Below, in pieces: positions 44,171 through 53,300 of a stretch of 64,000 nucleotides of DNA. This DNA comes from Roseateles depolymerans (GTDB taxonomy: Bacteria > Pseudomonadota > Gammaproteobacteria > Burkholderiales > Burkholderiaceae_C), in the NCBI GenBank assembly GCA_003241055.1, contig QFOD01000023.1, positions 17,570 through 81,569 of the forward strand, given 5' to 3'. How positions within the stretch are numbered: the first letter of the stretch is position 1; every line of letters begins with the position of its first letter. The notes below the pieces were generated by a model, which saw only the letters and a program-made list of their open reading frames with translations, did not search any database and was not told where the DNA came from. The translations under genes and the position numbers were made by a program.

Positions 44171-44205
44171 GCAAATGCGAATTAATCGCATTTGCGTTAT
44201 CGCAA
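44171..44205. promoter_or_regulatory. Fur-box-like operator before the receptor-PepSY operon
   Basis: A perfect inverted repeat GCAAATGCGA (44171-44180) / TCGCATTTGC (44186-44195) with a five-base AT spacer, overlapped by a second dyad TTGCG / CGCAA at 44192-44205. It matches the AAATGCGAAT-type Fur sites of Burkholderiales, is the most AT-rich spot in the region, and lies about 90 bases upstream of the receptor start. Confidence 0.75.
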
Positions 44206-44229
44206 TGAGCCTGAGCTGCGTGCATCCCG

Positions 44230-44268
44230 AAAAAGAAGGCCCGCCGGCTGCTTGCGCAGCGGCGGGCC
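44230..44268 (-). terminator. Intrinsic terminator of the substrate-binding protein gene
   Basis: On the minus strand a GC-rich hairpin (44238-44268, GGCCCGCC / GGCGGGCC with a one-base bulge) is followed by TTCTTTTT at 44230-44237. It lies 26 bases after the stop at 44294. Confidence 0.85.
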
Positions 44269-44293
44269 GGTGCCCGGGCTCAGACCGATGCGT

Positions 44294-45418
44294 TCAGCGG
44301 CGCACCTTGCCGTCGGCGGTCAGCATGGTCAGCTCGACGAAGCTGGAGCCGACATGGCGGTTGGGGCCGAAGCGCAGTTGGTAGCCGCGCGACTCGTAGG
44401 GGGGCAGGGCTTCCAGTGCGCCGATCAGGCCTTCGCGCGAGGGCTTGCCCATGCGCTTGAGCGCGTCCACCACCACGCGCGCGGCCACGTAACCCTCGAT
44501 GCTGGTGTAGTTGGGCTCGGCCTTGGGGTCGAGCTTCCTGAGTGCGTGCTGGTAGTCGTCCACCAGCCCGATAGCCGAGCCGAAGGGCGAGGGCATCACC
44601 TGGGACACGACCACACCGGCCGCGTCCTTGCCCAGCTCGTCGGCCAGCGCCTGCGTGCCCACGAAGGACACGTTGTAGAACAGCCCGCCGTAGCCGCCCT
44701 TGCGGGCCGCGCGGATGAAGGCGGCGCAGCTCTTGTAGGCGCTGATCTGCACGATGGCCTCGGGCTGGGCAGCGGTCAGGGTCTTCACGGCCAGCCCGAC
44801 GTCCACGCTGTTGCGCTCCACGGTTGCGACCGCCGTCGGCGTGAGCTTGCGGCGCGTCAGTGCCCGCTGCACGCCTACCAGCCCGGCCTGCCCATAGGCA
44901 TCGTTCTGGTGGAAGACGGCGATCTTCGTGAGGCCCAGTTCGGTCAGCTGCTTCACGATCAACTCGGTCTCGTCCATGTAGGACGCGCGCACATGGAAGA
45001 CCAGCTTGTTGAAGGGCTCGCGCAGGCCGTCGGCGCCGGTCAGCGGCGCGATGAAGGGCACGCGCGCCTGCGTGGCCAGCGGCAGCGCCGCCAGCGAGGT
45101 CGGCGTGCCGACATAGCCGAACAGTGCGAAGACGTCGTCCTGGATGAACTTCTCGGTGTTGGCCTTGGCCCGCGGGGGCTCGTAGCCGTCGTCCAGCGTG
45201 TGCAGCACCAGCGGCAGGCCGTTGATGCCGCCGCCGGCGTTGACCGCCTCGATGCAGGCCTTGGCCCCCAGCTGCATCTGCAGGCCGAGCTGGGCCGACG
45301 GGCCGGTGAGCGGGACGGACTGGCCGAGCACGATGGCGCGGCGCTCCTGGGCGCGGACGAGGGCGGCGGGCAGCGCCGAACCGGCGAGCGCGAGAGCGAG
45401 TTGGCGGCGAGACAGCAT
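44294..45418 (-). CDS. ABC transporter substrate-binding protein (branched-chain amino acid / LivK type)
   Basis: A 374-residue periplasmic binding protein of the type I (LivJ/LivK, Peripla_BP_6) fold. It opens with LSRRQLALALAG, a Tat-like twin-arginine signal, and a cleavage site near ALVRAQ. Typical blocks are VLGQSVPLTGPSAQLG, EAVNAGGGINGLPL, FGYVGTPTSLAALPLA and VFHQNDAYGQAGL. It should capture a small amino-acid-like or aromatic ligand, but no permease or ATPase genes are adjacent, so it is an orphan. The start ATG at 45416-45418 was chosen for the signal peptide. It is divergent from the glycosyltransferase gene across a 136-base gap. Confidence 0.9.
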   Translation of the reverse strand: MLSRRQLALALAGSALPAALVRAQERRAIVLGQSVPLTGPSAQLGLQMQLGAKACIEAVNAGGGINGLPLVLHTLDDGYEPPRAKANTEKFIQDDVFALFGYVGTPTSLAALPLATQARVPFIAPLTGADGLREPFNKLVFHVRASYMDETELIVKQLTELGLTKIAVFHQNDAYGQAGLVGVQRALTRRKLTPTAVATVERNSVDVGLAVKTLTAAQPEAIVQISAYKSCAAFIRAARKGGYGGLFYNVSFVGTQALADELGKDAAGVVVSQVMPSPFGSAIGLVDDYQHALRKLDPKAEPNYTSIEGYVAARVVVDALKRMGKPSREGLIGALEALPPYESRGYQLRFGPNRHVGSSFVELTMLTADGKVRR

Positions 45419-45554
45419 GGGCCCGGATGATGCCGCAAGCAGGGCTGCCCATGACGCCCGGCGGGCAGAACAATTCCCGCTGTTGGGCCACCGCGCTGTG
45501 CGTCGGGCGGTCGGCCCGGGTCCTGGCACGGACGGCCGACAATGCCGCACCCGT

Positions 45555-47534
45555 ATGCCCAAAGAATCCAAGAAAGTCGCGAGCCCCGCGGACCTGCAGC
45601 AGCTGTTCAACTGGGGCTGCTTCGATCTGGTGAAACGCAACGCCCGGTCGCTGCTCAAGCAGCGGCCTGCCGACGGCAGCCTGTGGCTGCTGCTCGGGGC
45701 CTCGCAGATGCGGCTGGGCCAGGACGAGGATGCGGCGCAGGCCTTGCGCCGTGCGGTGCAATTGCTGCCGGCGGACGCCGCCGCTGCGGCCCTGCTGGCC
45801 GCCGTCAGCCAGCGCCTGGGCGTGGCGCTGTTCACGCAGCTGAACGAGGCGGTGCTGGCGGGGCAGTTGGCGCAGGCCCTGGTGCCGGCGCGCCGTCTGG
45901 TCGAGCTCAACGAGGCGGACGCCACGGCCCACAGCAACCTGGCCGTCATCCTGGGCGGACTGGGGCAATGGAGCGGCGCCCTGGAACACGGGCAGCGAGC
46001 CATCGCCCTGGCGCCGGAGTCGTTCGACTTCCTCATCAAGCAGGCGGCGCTGTTGGGGGCTTGCGGGCGGGCGGAGGAGTCGCTGCTGCTGAGGCGTCAG
46101 GCCTTTGGTCTGTGTCCGGACAACGTGGACAACAACCTGGTGCTGGCCCAGGCCAGTTCCGTTCTGGGGCAGGCCGCCGAGGCCGCCTACTATTGCCGTG
46201 GCGGTCGGGATGAGCCGCCCCAGGATCTGCGGGCCCTCAGCAGCCTGCTGTTCTATCTGTCGCTGGACGAGGGCTGCTCGCCCGAGCAGGTCTATGCCGC
46301 GCATCTGGATTACGGTCGCCGCGTGGCCGCCGCCGTGCCGCAGGATCGCCTTGCCCATGGCAACGTGCGCGACCCGCAGCGGCGGCTGCGCGTGGGCTTC
46401 GTCTCGGCTGATCTGCGGCAGCACCCGGTCGCCGGCTTCATTGCGCCGGTCTGGGCCGCGCTGGACCCGCAGCAGGTGGAGGTCTGCGTCTATGCAGTGC
46501 ATGCAGAGAACCTGGCCGACGCGACGACCGAGCAGCTGCGGCCGCTGGCGGCTCACTGGGTGGATTCGGGCGCGCTGAGCGACAGCGAACTGGCCGAGCG
46601 CATCCATGCAGACGGCATCGACATCCTGTTTGACCTGGCAGGCCATACGGGCGGGAATCGGTTGCAATGCTTTGCCGAGCGCCCCGCGCCGCTGCAGGTG
46701 ACCTGGATCGGCTACCCCAACACGACGGGCCTGCAGACCATGGACTACGCGCTGTGCGACCCCTTCAACGCGCCGCACGGTGGGTACGAGCGGTTCTACG
46801 TGGAGAAGTTCGCGCGCATTCCCTGCTCCGGCACCTTCGAGCCCCAGGGCAGCCTGCCCTCGGTCAACGAGCTGCCGGCGCTGGGTGCGGGGCGGGTCAT
46901 GTTCGGCAGCTTCAACCGTGTGGAGAAGCTGGGGCCGCAGGTGCTGGCTGCCTGGGCGCGCGTGCTCACGGCCGTGCCTGAGGCCCGGCTGATGCTGGGC
47001 AATGTGAGCGATGCGGCCACGGCGGCGCGTCTGCGTGAGGATTTCGCCCGGCAGGGCATCGCCCCCGAGCGCCTGGTGTTCCAGCCCCGGCAGGCCCTGC
47101 CCGACTATCTGGCTTTGCACCATGAGATCGACCTGATGCTGGACACCTGGCCCTACAGCGGCGGCACCACCACGAACTACGCGCTGGCCATGGGCGTGCC
47201 CGTGGTGACGCTGCGCGGCCCCAGCCGGGCCCATTGCCAGTCTGCAGGCGTGCTGGGGCGTATCGGCCTGCATGAGTGGATCGCCGACGATGTGGACGGC
47301 TGGGTGGAGATCGCGGTGCGCGGCGCCCGCGATCTGACGGCGCTGGCGGCCCTGCGTGCGAGCCTGCGTGAGCGCTGGGCCGCCACGCCCCGGCGCCGGC
47401 CGGAGGCGGTCGCCCGCGGCCTGGAGCTGGCGCTGAGGCGGATGTGGGGGCGCTGGTGCAAGGGGCTGCCGGCCGAGCACCTGGAGGTGTCATGGGACGA
47501 GGTGCAGCCGCTGCTGCAGGGCGGGGCGGCATGA
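45555..47534 (+). CDS. SPINDLY/O-GlcNAc-transferase-like glycosyltransferase (GT41) with TPR repeats
   Basis: A 659-residue protein. TPR-type repeats occupy about residues 10-230. The GT41 catalytic region follows with LRVGFVSADLRQHPVAGFI (its His is the family's conserved active-site His), ILFDLAGHTGGNRL, FAERPAPLQVTWIGYPNTTG, and the nucleotide-binding block LMLDTWPYSGGTTTNYALAM and GVPVVTLRG. It should transfer a sugar from a UDP- or GDP-sugar to protein Ser/Thr, in bacteria often flagellin or adhesin. It is cytosolic. No clear ribosome-binding site precedes the ATG. Its stop overlaps the next start (ATGA), so it belongs with the aminotransferase and ATP-grasp genes. The acceptor protein is unknown. 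Confidence 0.88.
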   Translation: MPKESKKVASPADLQQLFNWGCFDLVKRNARSLLKQRPADGSLWLLLGASQMRLGQDEDAAQALRRAVQLLPADAAAAALLAAVSQRLGVALFTQLNEAVLAGQLAQALVPARRLVELNEADATAHSNLAVILGGLGQWSGALEHGQRAIALAPESFDFLIKQAALLGACGRAEESLLLRRQAFGLCPDNVDNNLVLAQASSVLGQAAEAAYYCRGGRDEPPQDLRALSSLLFYLSLDEGCSPEQVYAAHLDYGRRVAAAVPQDRLAHGNVRDPQRRLRVGFVSADLRQHPVAGFIAPVWAALDPQQVEVCVYAVHAENLADATTEQLRPLAAHWVDSGALSDSELAERIHADGIDILFDLAGHTGGNRLQCFAERPAPLQVTWIGYPNTTGLQTMDYALCDPFNAPHGGYERFYVEKFARIPCSGTFEPQGSLPSVNELPALGAGRVMFGSFNRVEKLGPQVLAAWARVLTAVPEARLMLGNVSDAATAARLREDFARQGIAPERLVFQPRQALPDYLALHHEIDLMLDTWPYSGGTTTNYALAMGVPVVTLRGPSRAHCQSAGVLGRIGLHEWIADDVDGWVEIAVRGARDLTALAALRASLRERWAATPRRRPEAVARGLELALRRMWGRWCKGLPAEHLEVSWDEVQPLLQGGAA

Positions 47535-48721
47535 GGGCGGCCGAGCAGGCGCCCCTGGAGCTGCTGATCCCCGATCTGCCCTGTGCCGACGCCCTGCTGC
47601 CCTGGCTGCGCCGCATCGACGCAGCGCGGCAGTACACCAACTTCGGGCCGCTGGTGCATGAGCTGGAGCAGCGGCTGGCCGCCGAATGGCCGGTGCCGCC
47701 TGAGGTGCCGGCGCCCGCCGACCTCCAGGTGCTGACGGCCAGCAGCGGCACGGCGGCGCTGGAGCTGGCCCTCGCGGCACTCGATCTGCCGGCAGGCAGC
47801 GAGGTCCTGATGCCGGCCTTCACCTTCGCCGCCACCGCCGCCGCGGTGCTGCGCTGTGGCCTGCGGCCGGTGTTTGCCGATGTGGACGCGTCAACCTGGC
47901 AGCTGGGGATCGAAACGGCCTGGCGGGCCGCCCAGCGCCGCCCGCTGCGACTGGTGCTGCCGGTCGCCACCTTCGGGTGCCCGCTCGATGTCGCGGCCTG
48001 GGATGACTTCGCGCGGCGCAGTGGCCTGCCGGTGCTGATGGACGCCGCGGCGGCCTTCGGCAACCAGGCCGTCGGCCAGCGGGCGCATGTGGCGTTCAGC
48101 CTGCATGCCACCAAGCCATTCGGGATTGGCGAGGGCGGTATGCTGGCCACGCGCGATGCGGCGTTCGCCGCCCGGGTGAGGCAGCTGTCCAACTTCGGCT
48201 TCTCGCAGGGGCGGGTGACGGCCGTGGCCGGCAACGCCAAGATGTCGGAGTACGCCGCGGCCGTGGCGCTGTGCCAGTGGGCACGCTTCGGACAGCGCCA
48301 GGCGCATCGCCGCACGCTGTGGCAGGCCTACCGTCAGCGGCTGCAGCGGAATTTGGGCCTCGCGCTGCAGGCAGGCTTCGAGAACGGCGCGCTGCCTGCG
48401 AATCTGGTGCTGCAGCTGCCGGGGGATGCAGCGCCAGTGGCTGCGACCCTGGCCCGCCAGGGCATCGCGTCGCGGCGCTGGTACTGCCCGCCGCTGACGG
48501 CGCAGCCGGCCTTTGCCGTGCCCGGCCTGTGCGCCGTGTTCAGCGCCGAGCCGGAGGGCGCGCTGCCGCAGACCCGTCTCCTGGCCAGCCGCAGCCTGGG
48601 CCTGCCCTGGCACAGCTTCATGACGGTGGCCGACCAGGACCGGGTGCTCGCCGCCCTGGGCGCCGCGTTGCCCGGCGCGCATCGGCAGCCGGCGGTCGAC
48701 GAGGTGATGGTCGATGAGTGA
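47531..48721 (+). CDS. DegT/DnrJ/EryC1/StrS-family aminotransferase
   Basis: A 396-residue PLP enzyme of the sugar aminotransferase family. Visible features are the N-terminal NFGPLVHELEQRL, the cofactor-binding TASSGTAALELALAALDL, PAFTFAATAAAVLRCGL and Lys195 in FSLHATKPFGIGEGGML as the Schiff-base Lys. Family members aminate keto-sugars of nucleotide sugars, or act as related dehydratases. Here the substrate is unknown. The ATG at 47531 overlaps the glycosyltransferase stop. The end overlaps the ATP-grasp start by eight bases. Confidence 0.88.
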   Translation: MRAAEQAPLELLIPDLPCADALLPWLRRIDAARQYTNFGPLVHELEQRLAAEWPVPPEVPAPADLQVLTASSGTAALELALAALDLPAGSEVLMPAFTFAATAAAVLRCGLRPVFADVDASTWQLGIETAWRAAQRRPLRLVLPVATFGCPLDVAAWDDFARRSGLPVLMDAAAAFGNQAVGQRAHVAFSLHATKPFGIGEGGMLATRDAAFAARVRQLSNFGFSQGRVTAVAGNAKMSEYAAAVALCQWARFGQRQAHRRTLWQAYRQRLQRNLGLALQAGFENGALPANLVLQLPGDAAPVAATLARQGIASRRWYCPPLTAQPAFAVPGLCAVFSAEPEGALPQTRLLASRSLGLPWHSFMTVADQDRVLAALGAALPGAHRQPAVDEVMVDE

Positions 48722-49829
48722 ATCTCGCAGGCCATTGCGGCTCCTGATCACCAGCGTCGGCAGTCTGGTGGGGCAGAACCTGCTGGAGGGGCTGGCCGGG
48801 CGCCGGGCCCTGTGCGACATCGTCGGTCTGAACTCGCAGCCCGATGCGGTCAGCAACTTCCTGTGCGACCGGGTCTACCGCGTGTCCGAGCTGGGCGACG
48901 CCGAGGCTTTCGAGGCGCGCTTCGGTGCGCTGATGGCGCAGGAGGCGCCCGACCTGGTGCTGCCGGGCCGGGACGACGACGTGGTCTTCCTGGCCGCCTG
49001 GGGCGCCCGCCACGCCGACCTGGCCGCACGCCTGATGGTCGGCAGCGAGCGCAGTGCGCGCCGGCTGCGCGACAAGCGCCTGACGGCCGACCTCGCCGCG
49101 GCCCACGGCCTGCCGTTCGCGCCCACGCTGAGCCTCGAGGATGGCTGGCCCGCGGTCCGTGCACTGCAGGCGGCCTGGGGCTGGCCGCTGGTGGCCAAGC
49201 CGCGCCTGGGCAATGCGTCGCGCGGCGTGATGCTGGTGTGCGACGAGCAGCAGCTGGAGACGGTGCTTGGCTGGCCGGACTACTGCGTCCAGCCCTGGCT
49301 GGGTGAGCCGGTGGATGTGGCGGCCTTCCGGCGCCTGCTGCAGGGGGGCGTGCCGCTGGACTGGTCGCTGCCGGGCATAGAGAAGCTCAGCCTGGATGGC
49401 TGCGTGCTGCCGTCGGGCGAGCTCGCGGCGCTGTTCGCCACCCAGCACGCACAGGTCAGGCTGGGCCGCAGCGAGCAGGTGCGGCGTCTGCCGCTGGATG
49501 CGCCGCTGCTGGGGCTGCTCCAGGCTTTTGGCCAGGCACTGGCCCGCGAGGGCTGGCGCGGCCCCTTCAACGTGCAGATGGGGCGGCTGCCGGACGGGCG
49601 GCTGCTGGCCTTCGAGATCAACGGGCGCTTCACCGGCAGCGCGGCGACGCTGGCCCTGCTGGGCCTGGACTACATCGGCGTCTGCGTCGCGGCCTTCGTG
49701 TCCCGACCGGAGTTCGAGCTGCCGAGCCCGGCGGCGGTGAGCCGCGTCGACAAGCGGCTGACGAACTGGCCCCTGCCGGAGCAGGCCGTGCAGACCCTGG
49801 CACAGCAGGGGCGCTGGCCCGCGCCGTGA
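48714..49829 (+). CDS. ATP-grasp enzyme (CarB/PylC-like)
   Basis: A 371-residue protein with an N-terminal Rossmann-like pre-ATP-grasp domain (LLITSVGSLVGQNLLEGL, DAVSNFLCDRVYRVSE) and an ATP-grasp domain (WPLVAKPRLGNASRGVMLV, FNVQMGRLPDGRLLAFEING). The glycine-rich loop and Asn-Gly metal/ATP end (EINGRF) are present. Similar proteins occur in surface polysaccharide and modification clusters, where they ligate an amino acid or other carboxylate to an amine. The acceptor may be the amino sugar made by the preceding aminotransferase; this is inferred from order. The start overlaps the aminotransferase gene by eight bases. Confidence 0.82.
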   Translation: MSESRRPLRLLITSVGSLVGQNLLEGLAGRRALCDIVGLNSQPDAVSNFLCDRVYRVSELGDAEAFEARFGALMAQEAPDLVLPGRDDDVVFLAAWGARHADLAARLMVGSERSARRLRDKRLTADLAAAHGLPFAPTLSLEDGWPAVRALQAAWGWPLVAKPRLGNASRGVMLVCDEQQLETVLGWPDYCVQPWLGEPVDVAAFRRLLQGGVPLDWSLPGIEKLSLDGCVLPSGELAALFATQHAQVRLGRSEQVRRLPLDAPLLGLLQAFGQALAREGWRGPFNVQMGRLPDGRLLAFEINGRFTGSAATLALLGLDYIGVCVAAFVSRPEFELPSPAAVSRVDKRLTNWPLPEQAVQTLAQQGRWPAP

Positions 49830-49896
49830 TGCCCCGGGGCGCCAGGTGAGGGTTCGCATCGCAGAATGGGCGTCCGACCCCCAGGAGGTTCATCCG

Positions 49897-50373
49897 ATGA
49901 GATGCTGGCGATTCGTGAGTGTGCTGCTGCTGGCCCTGAGCGCCCCCGGCCTGCGGGCCGAGCCGGCCGACGCACTGGCGCCGCTGGCCTGGCTGGCCGG
50001 CTGCTGGGCCGAGGCCGGCGGCGAGCCCGGTTCGCAGGAGCAATGGCTGGCGCCGGCGGGCGGCAGCATGCTGGGCATGAACCGCTCGCTGCGCGGCGGC
50101 CGGCTCGCCCAGTTCGAGTTCATGCTGATACGCACGCGCTTCGACGGCCGCCTGGCCTTCGTGGCCTGGCCGGGCGGGCGCAACGAGACCGAGTTCCTGC
50201 AGACCTCGCTGAATGCCGACGAGGCCGTGTTCGAGAGCGGCCGCAGCGACTTTCCCAACCGTGTGATCTACCGCCGCACCGGCGAGCGCAGCATGAGCGG
50301 CCGCATCGAGGGGCAGGCCAACGGCCAGCCGCGCGCGGTCGACTTTCCCTTCGTGCGCGCCGACTGCCGCTGA
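49897..50373 (+). CDS. Secreted DUF6265-like protein
   Basis: A 158-residue protein with a signal peptide (FVSVLLLALSAPGLRA, cleavage near residue 22). The body begins LAWLAGCWAEAGG and continues SMLGMNRSLRGG, the pattern of the DUF6265 family, a small lipocalin-like beta-barrel of unknown ligand. Cys38 is near the mature N-terminus. AGGAGG lies eight bases before the ATG at 49897, a strong start signal; the frame from 49846 is too long. It sits between the glycosylation-like cassette and the convergent oxidoreductase gene. Confidence 0.8.
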   Translation: MRCWRFVSVLLLALSAPGLRAEPADALAPLAWLAGCWAEAGGEPGSQEQWLAPAGGSMLGMNRSLRGGRLAQFEFMLIRTRFDGRLAFVAWPGGRNETEFLQTSLNADEAVFESGRSDFPNRVIYRRTGERSMSGRIEGQANGQPRAVDFPFVRADCR

Positions 50374-50379
50374 GCGTCG

Positions 50380-53300
50380 TCAGAGTTCGGCCACGCCCTT
50401 GACCCGCACCGGCATCGCGACCGGCTGGGCCGGCGCGTCGGCCACACGGCCATGGAAGCGGTCCAGCAGCGCCTGCCACTGCTGCTTCACCGCGACGACG
50501 TTGGCCCGCTTCACGTGGCCGTAGCCGCGGATCTTTTCCGGCAGGCGGGCCAGCTCGACGGCGGTGGCCAGCTTGTCGGCGCTCAGTGAGGCCAGGATCT
50601 CGTCGATCAGCCGCTCGTAGTCCGCAATCAGCTGGCGCTCCATGCGGCGCTCCTCGGTCTTGCCGAAGAGATCCAGCGCGGTGCCGCGCAGGCCCTTGAA
50701 CCTCGCCAGCCACTTGAAGGCCGTGAAGGTCCATGAGCCCAGCTCGACCTTCTTCGCGTGGCCGTCGGCGCCCGGCCTGGCGATCAGCGGCGGCGCCAGG
50801 TGGAAGGACAGCGACGACCAGTTCTCGAACTGGTCGCGCAAGCCGGCCATGAAGCGGCCGTCGGTGTAGAGCCGTGCGACCTCGTACTCGTCCTTGATGG
50901 CCAGCAGCTTGGCGTAATGGCGCGCCACGGCCTGGGTCAGCCGCTGGCCCTGGCCCAGCGCGGCTTCGACGGCGCGTACGCGGTCCACCAGCGTGCGATA
51001 ACGGGCTGCGTAGGCGGCGTCCTGGTAGTCGGTCAGGAACTGCACGCGGCGCGCGATCAGGCCGTCAGGGCCGTCCAGCTGGTCGAAGTTGAAGAACTTG
51101 ACCACGTTGACCTCGCCGGCCAGCCGGGCGATGGCGTCGGGCGCGGCGATGGCCAGGCGGCCCAGCGCGAACGCGGTCTTGTTGGCGTCCACCGCGACGC
51201 CGTTCAGTTCGATGGCGCGCATCAGTGCGGCCTCGCTGACCGGCACCAGGCCGCGCTGCCAGCAGGCGCCCAGCATGATGATGTTGCTGGGCAGCGTGTC
51301 GCCCATCAGCCGCTGCGCGATGTCCTGCGCGTCGATGGTGGCGAGCTGACCTTGCTCGCCGACCGCGAACTTCATCTTCTCCAGCAGCGACGGCGCCTGC
51401 AGCGAGGCATCCGGGTTGCGCACGAAGCCGGCGGTGGGCAACTCGTGCGTGTTGGCGAGGATGACGGTGCGGCCGGCCTTGACGGTGCCCAGCGCATCGG
51501 GCGAGGCGCCCACCACCATGTCGCAGGCCAGCAGCACGTCGGCTTGCTGGGTGTCGATGCGCACCTGGTTCAGCAGGTCCAGCGTCGGCGCCACGCGCAC
51601 GAAGGAGAGCACCGCGCCGCCCTTCTGCGCAAAGCCCATGAAGTCCAGCACCGAGGCCTGCTTGCCTTCCAGGTGGGCGGCCATGGAGACCAGCGCGCCG
51701 ACGGTGACGACGCCGGTGCCGCCCACGCCGGTCACCAGCATGTCGAACGGGCCGGTCCAGTCCCACGGCGTCGGTGCCGGGATGGCAGCGATCTCGCGGG
51801 CCAGGTCTTGCGGCGTGTAGGCGGCGCCCGCCTTCTTCTTCAGTACCGGGTCGTGCACCGACACGAAGCTGGGGCAGAAGCCGTTCACGCAGGAGAAGTC
51901 CTTGTTGCAGCTGCTCTGCTCGATGGCGCGCTTGCGGCCCCAGTCGGTCTCCACCGGCGCGACCGAGAGGCAGTTGCTGGCCACGCCGCAGTCGCCGCAG
52001 CCCTCGCAGACCGCCTCGTTGATGAAGAGTCGCCTGGGCGGATCGGCGAACTCGCCCTTCTTGCGGCGGCGGCGCTTCTCGGCGGCGCAGGTCTGGTCGT
52101 AGATCAGCACCGTGACGCCGGCGATCTCACGCAGCTCGCGCTGCACCGTGTCCATCTCGGCGCGGTCATGGAAGCTCGTGCCCGCCGGGAACAGGCCGTG
52201 GTGGCCGTCGTATTTGCCGATGTCGTCCGAGACGACGACCAGGCGCTTGACGCCCTCGGCCTCCACCTGGCGTGCGATCTGCGGCACGCTGGTCTGGCCG
52301 TCCACCGGCTGGCCGCCGGTCATCGCGACCGCGTCGTTGTAGAGGATCTTGTAGGTGATGTTGGCCCGGGCGGCGATGGCCTGGCGGATGGCCAGATAGC
52401 CCGAGTGGTAGTAGGTGCCGTCGCCCAGGTTCTGGAAGACGTGCTTCTCCTTCGTGAAGCGCGAGTGCGCCGCCCAGTCGACACCCTCGGCGCCCATCTG
52501 GATGAGGCCGGAGGTGCCGCGCTCCATCCAGCTCGCCATGAAGTGGCAGCCTATGCCGGCCAGCGCCCGCGAGCCTTCGGGCAGCTTGGTGCTGGTGTTG
52601 TGCGGGCAGCCCGAGCAGAAATAGGGCTGGCGGCGCACGCCGTCGGCGGCGTTGCTGAGCAAACAGGGCGTCAGGAAGTCGACGACGAGGTGGCGGCGGT
52701 CCAGGGCCGGGTTGAGCCGCGCCAGCCAGTCGGCCACCGTGTTCATGATGCGGCTGGGTCGCAGCTCGCCGAGTGCGCTCAGCACGGCCGCGCCGTGTTC
52801 ATCCGTCTTGCCGACCACGCGCGGGCGCTGGAAGTCCGGCAGGTGGTAGAGCAGCTCCTTGATCTGGCGCTCGACGACCGGGCCCTTCTCCTCGATGACC
52901 AGCACGTCGGTCAGGTTGCTGCAGAACTCGGTGATGCGCGTGGGCTCCAGCGGGAAGACCAGGCCCACCTTGTAGACCCGCACGCCGGCGGCGGCCAGCG
53001 CGTTGGGGTCCAGGTCCAGCCGGCGCAGCACCTCCATGAAGTCGTAGTGCGCCTTGCCCACGGTCACGATGCCCAGCGTGGCAGCCGGGCTCACGACGAT
53101 GTGCTTGTCGATGCTGTTGACGCGGGCGAAGGCCTTCACCGCATCCAGCTTGTGCGCGAGGCGCGACTCCAGCTCCAGCGACGGCAGGTCCACGGACCGG
53201 ATGTGCAGGTCGGTCGGCGCCGCGTGATCGACTGGCTTGTCAAAACTCAGCGGTACCGCGTCCAGGTCCACCGTCATGCCGCTCTCCACCACCTCCGAGA

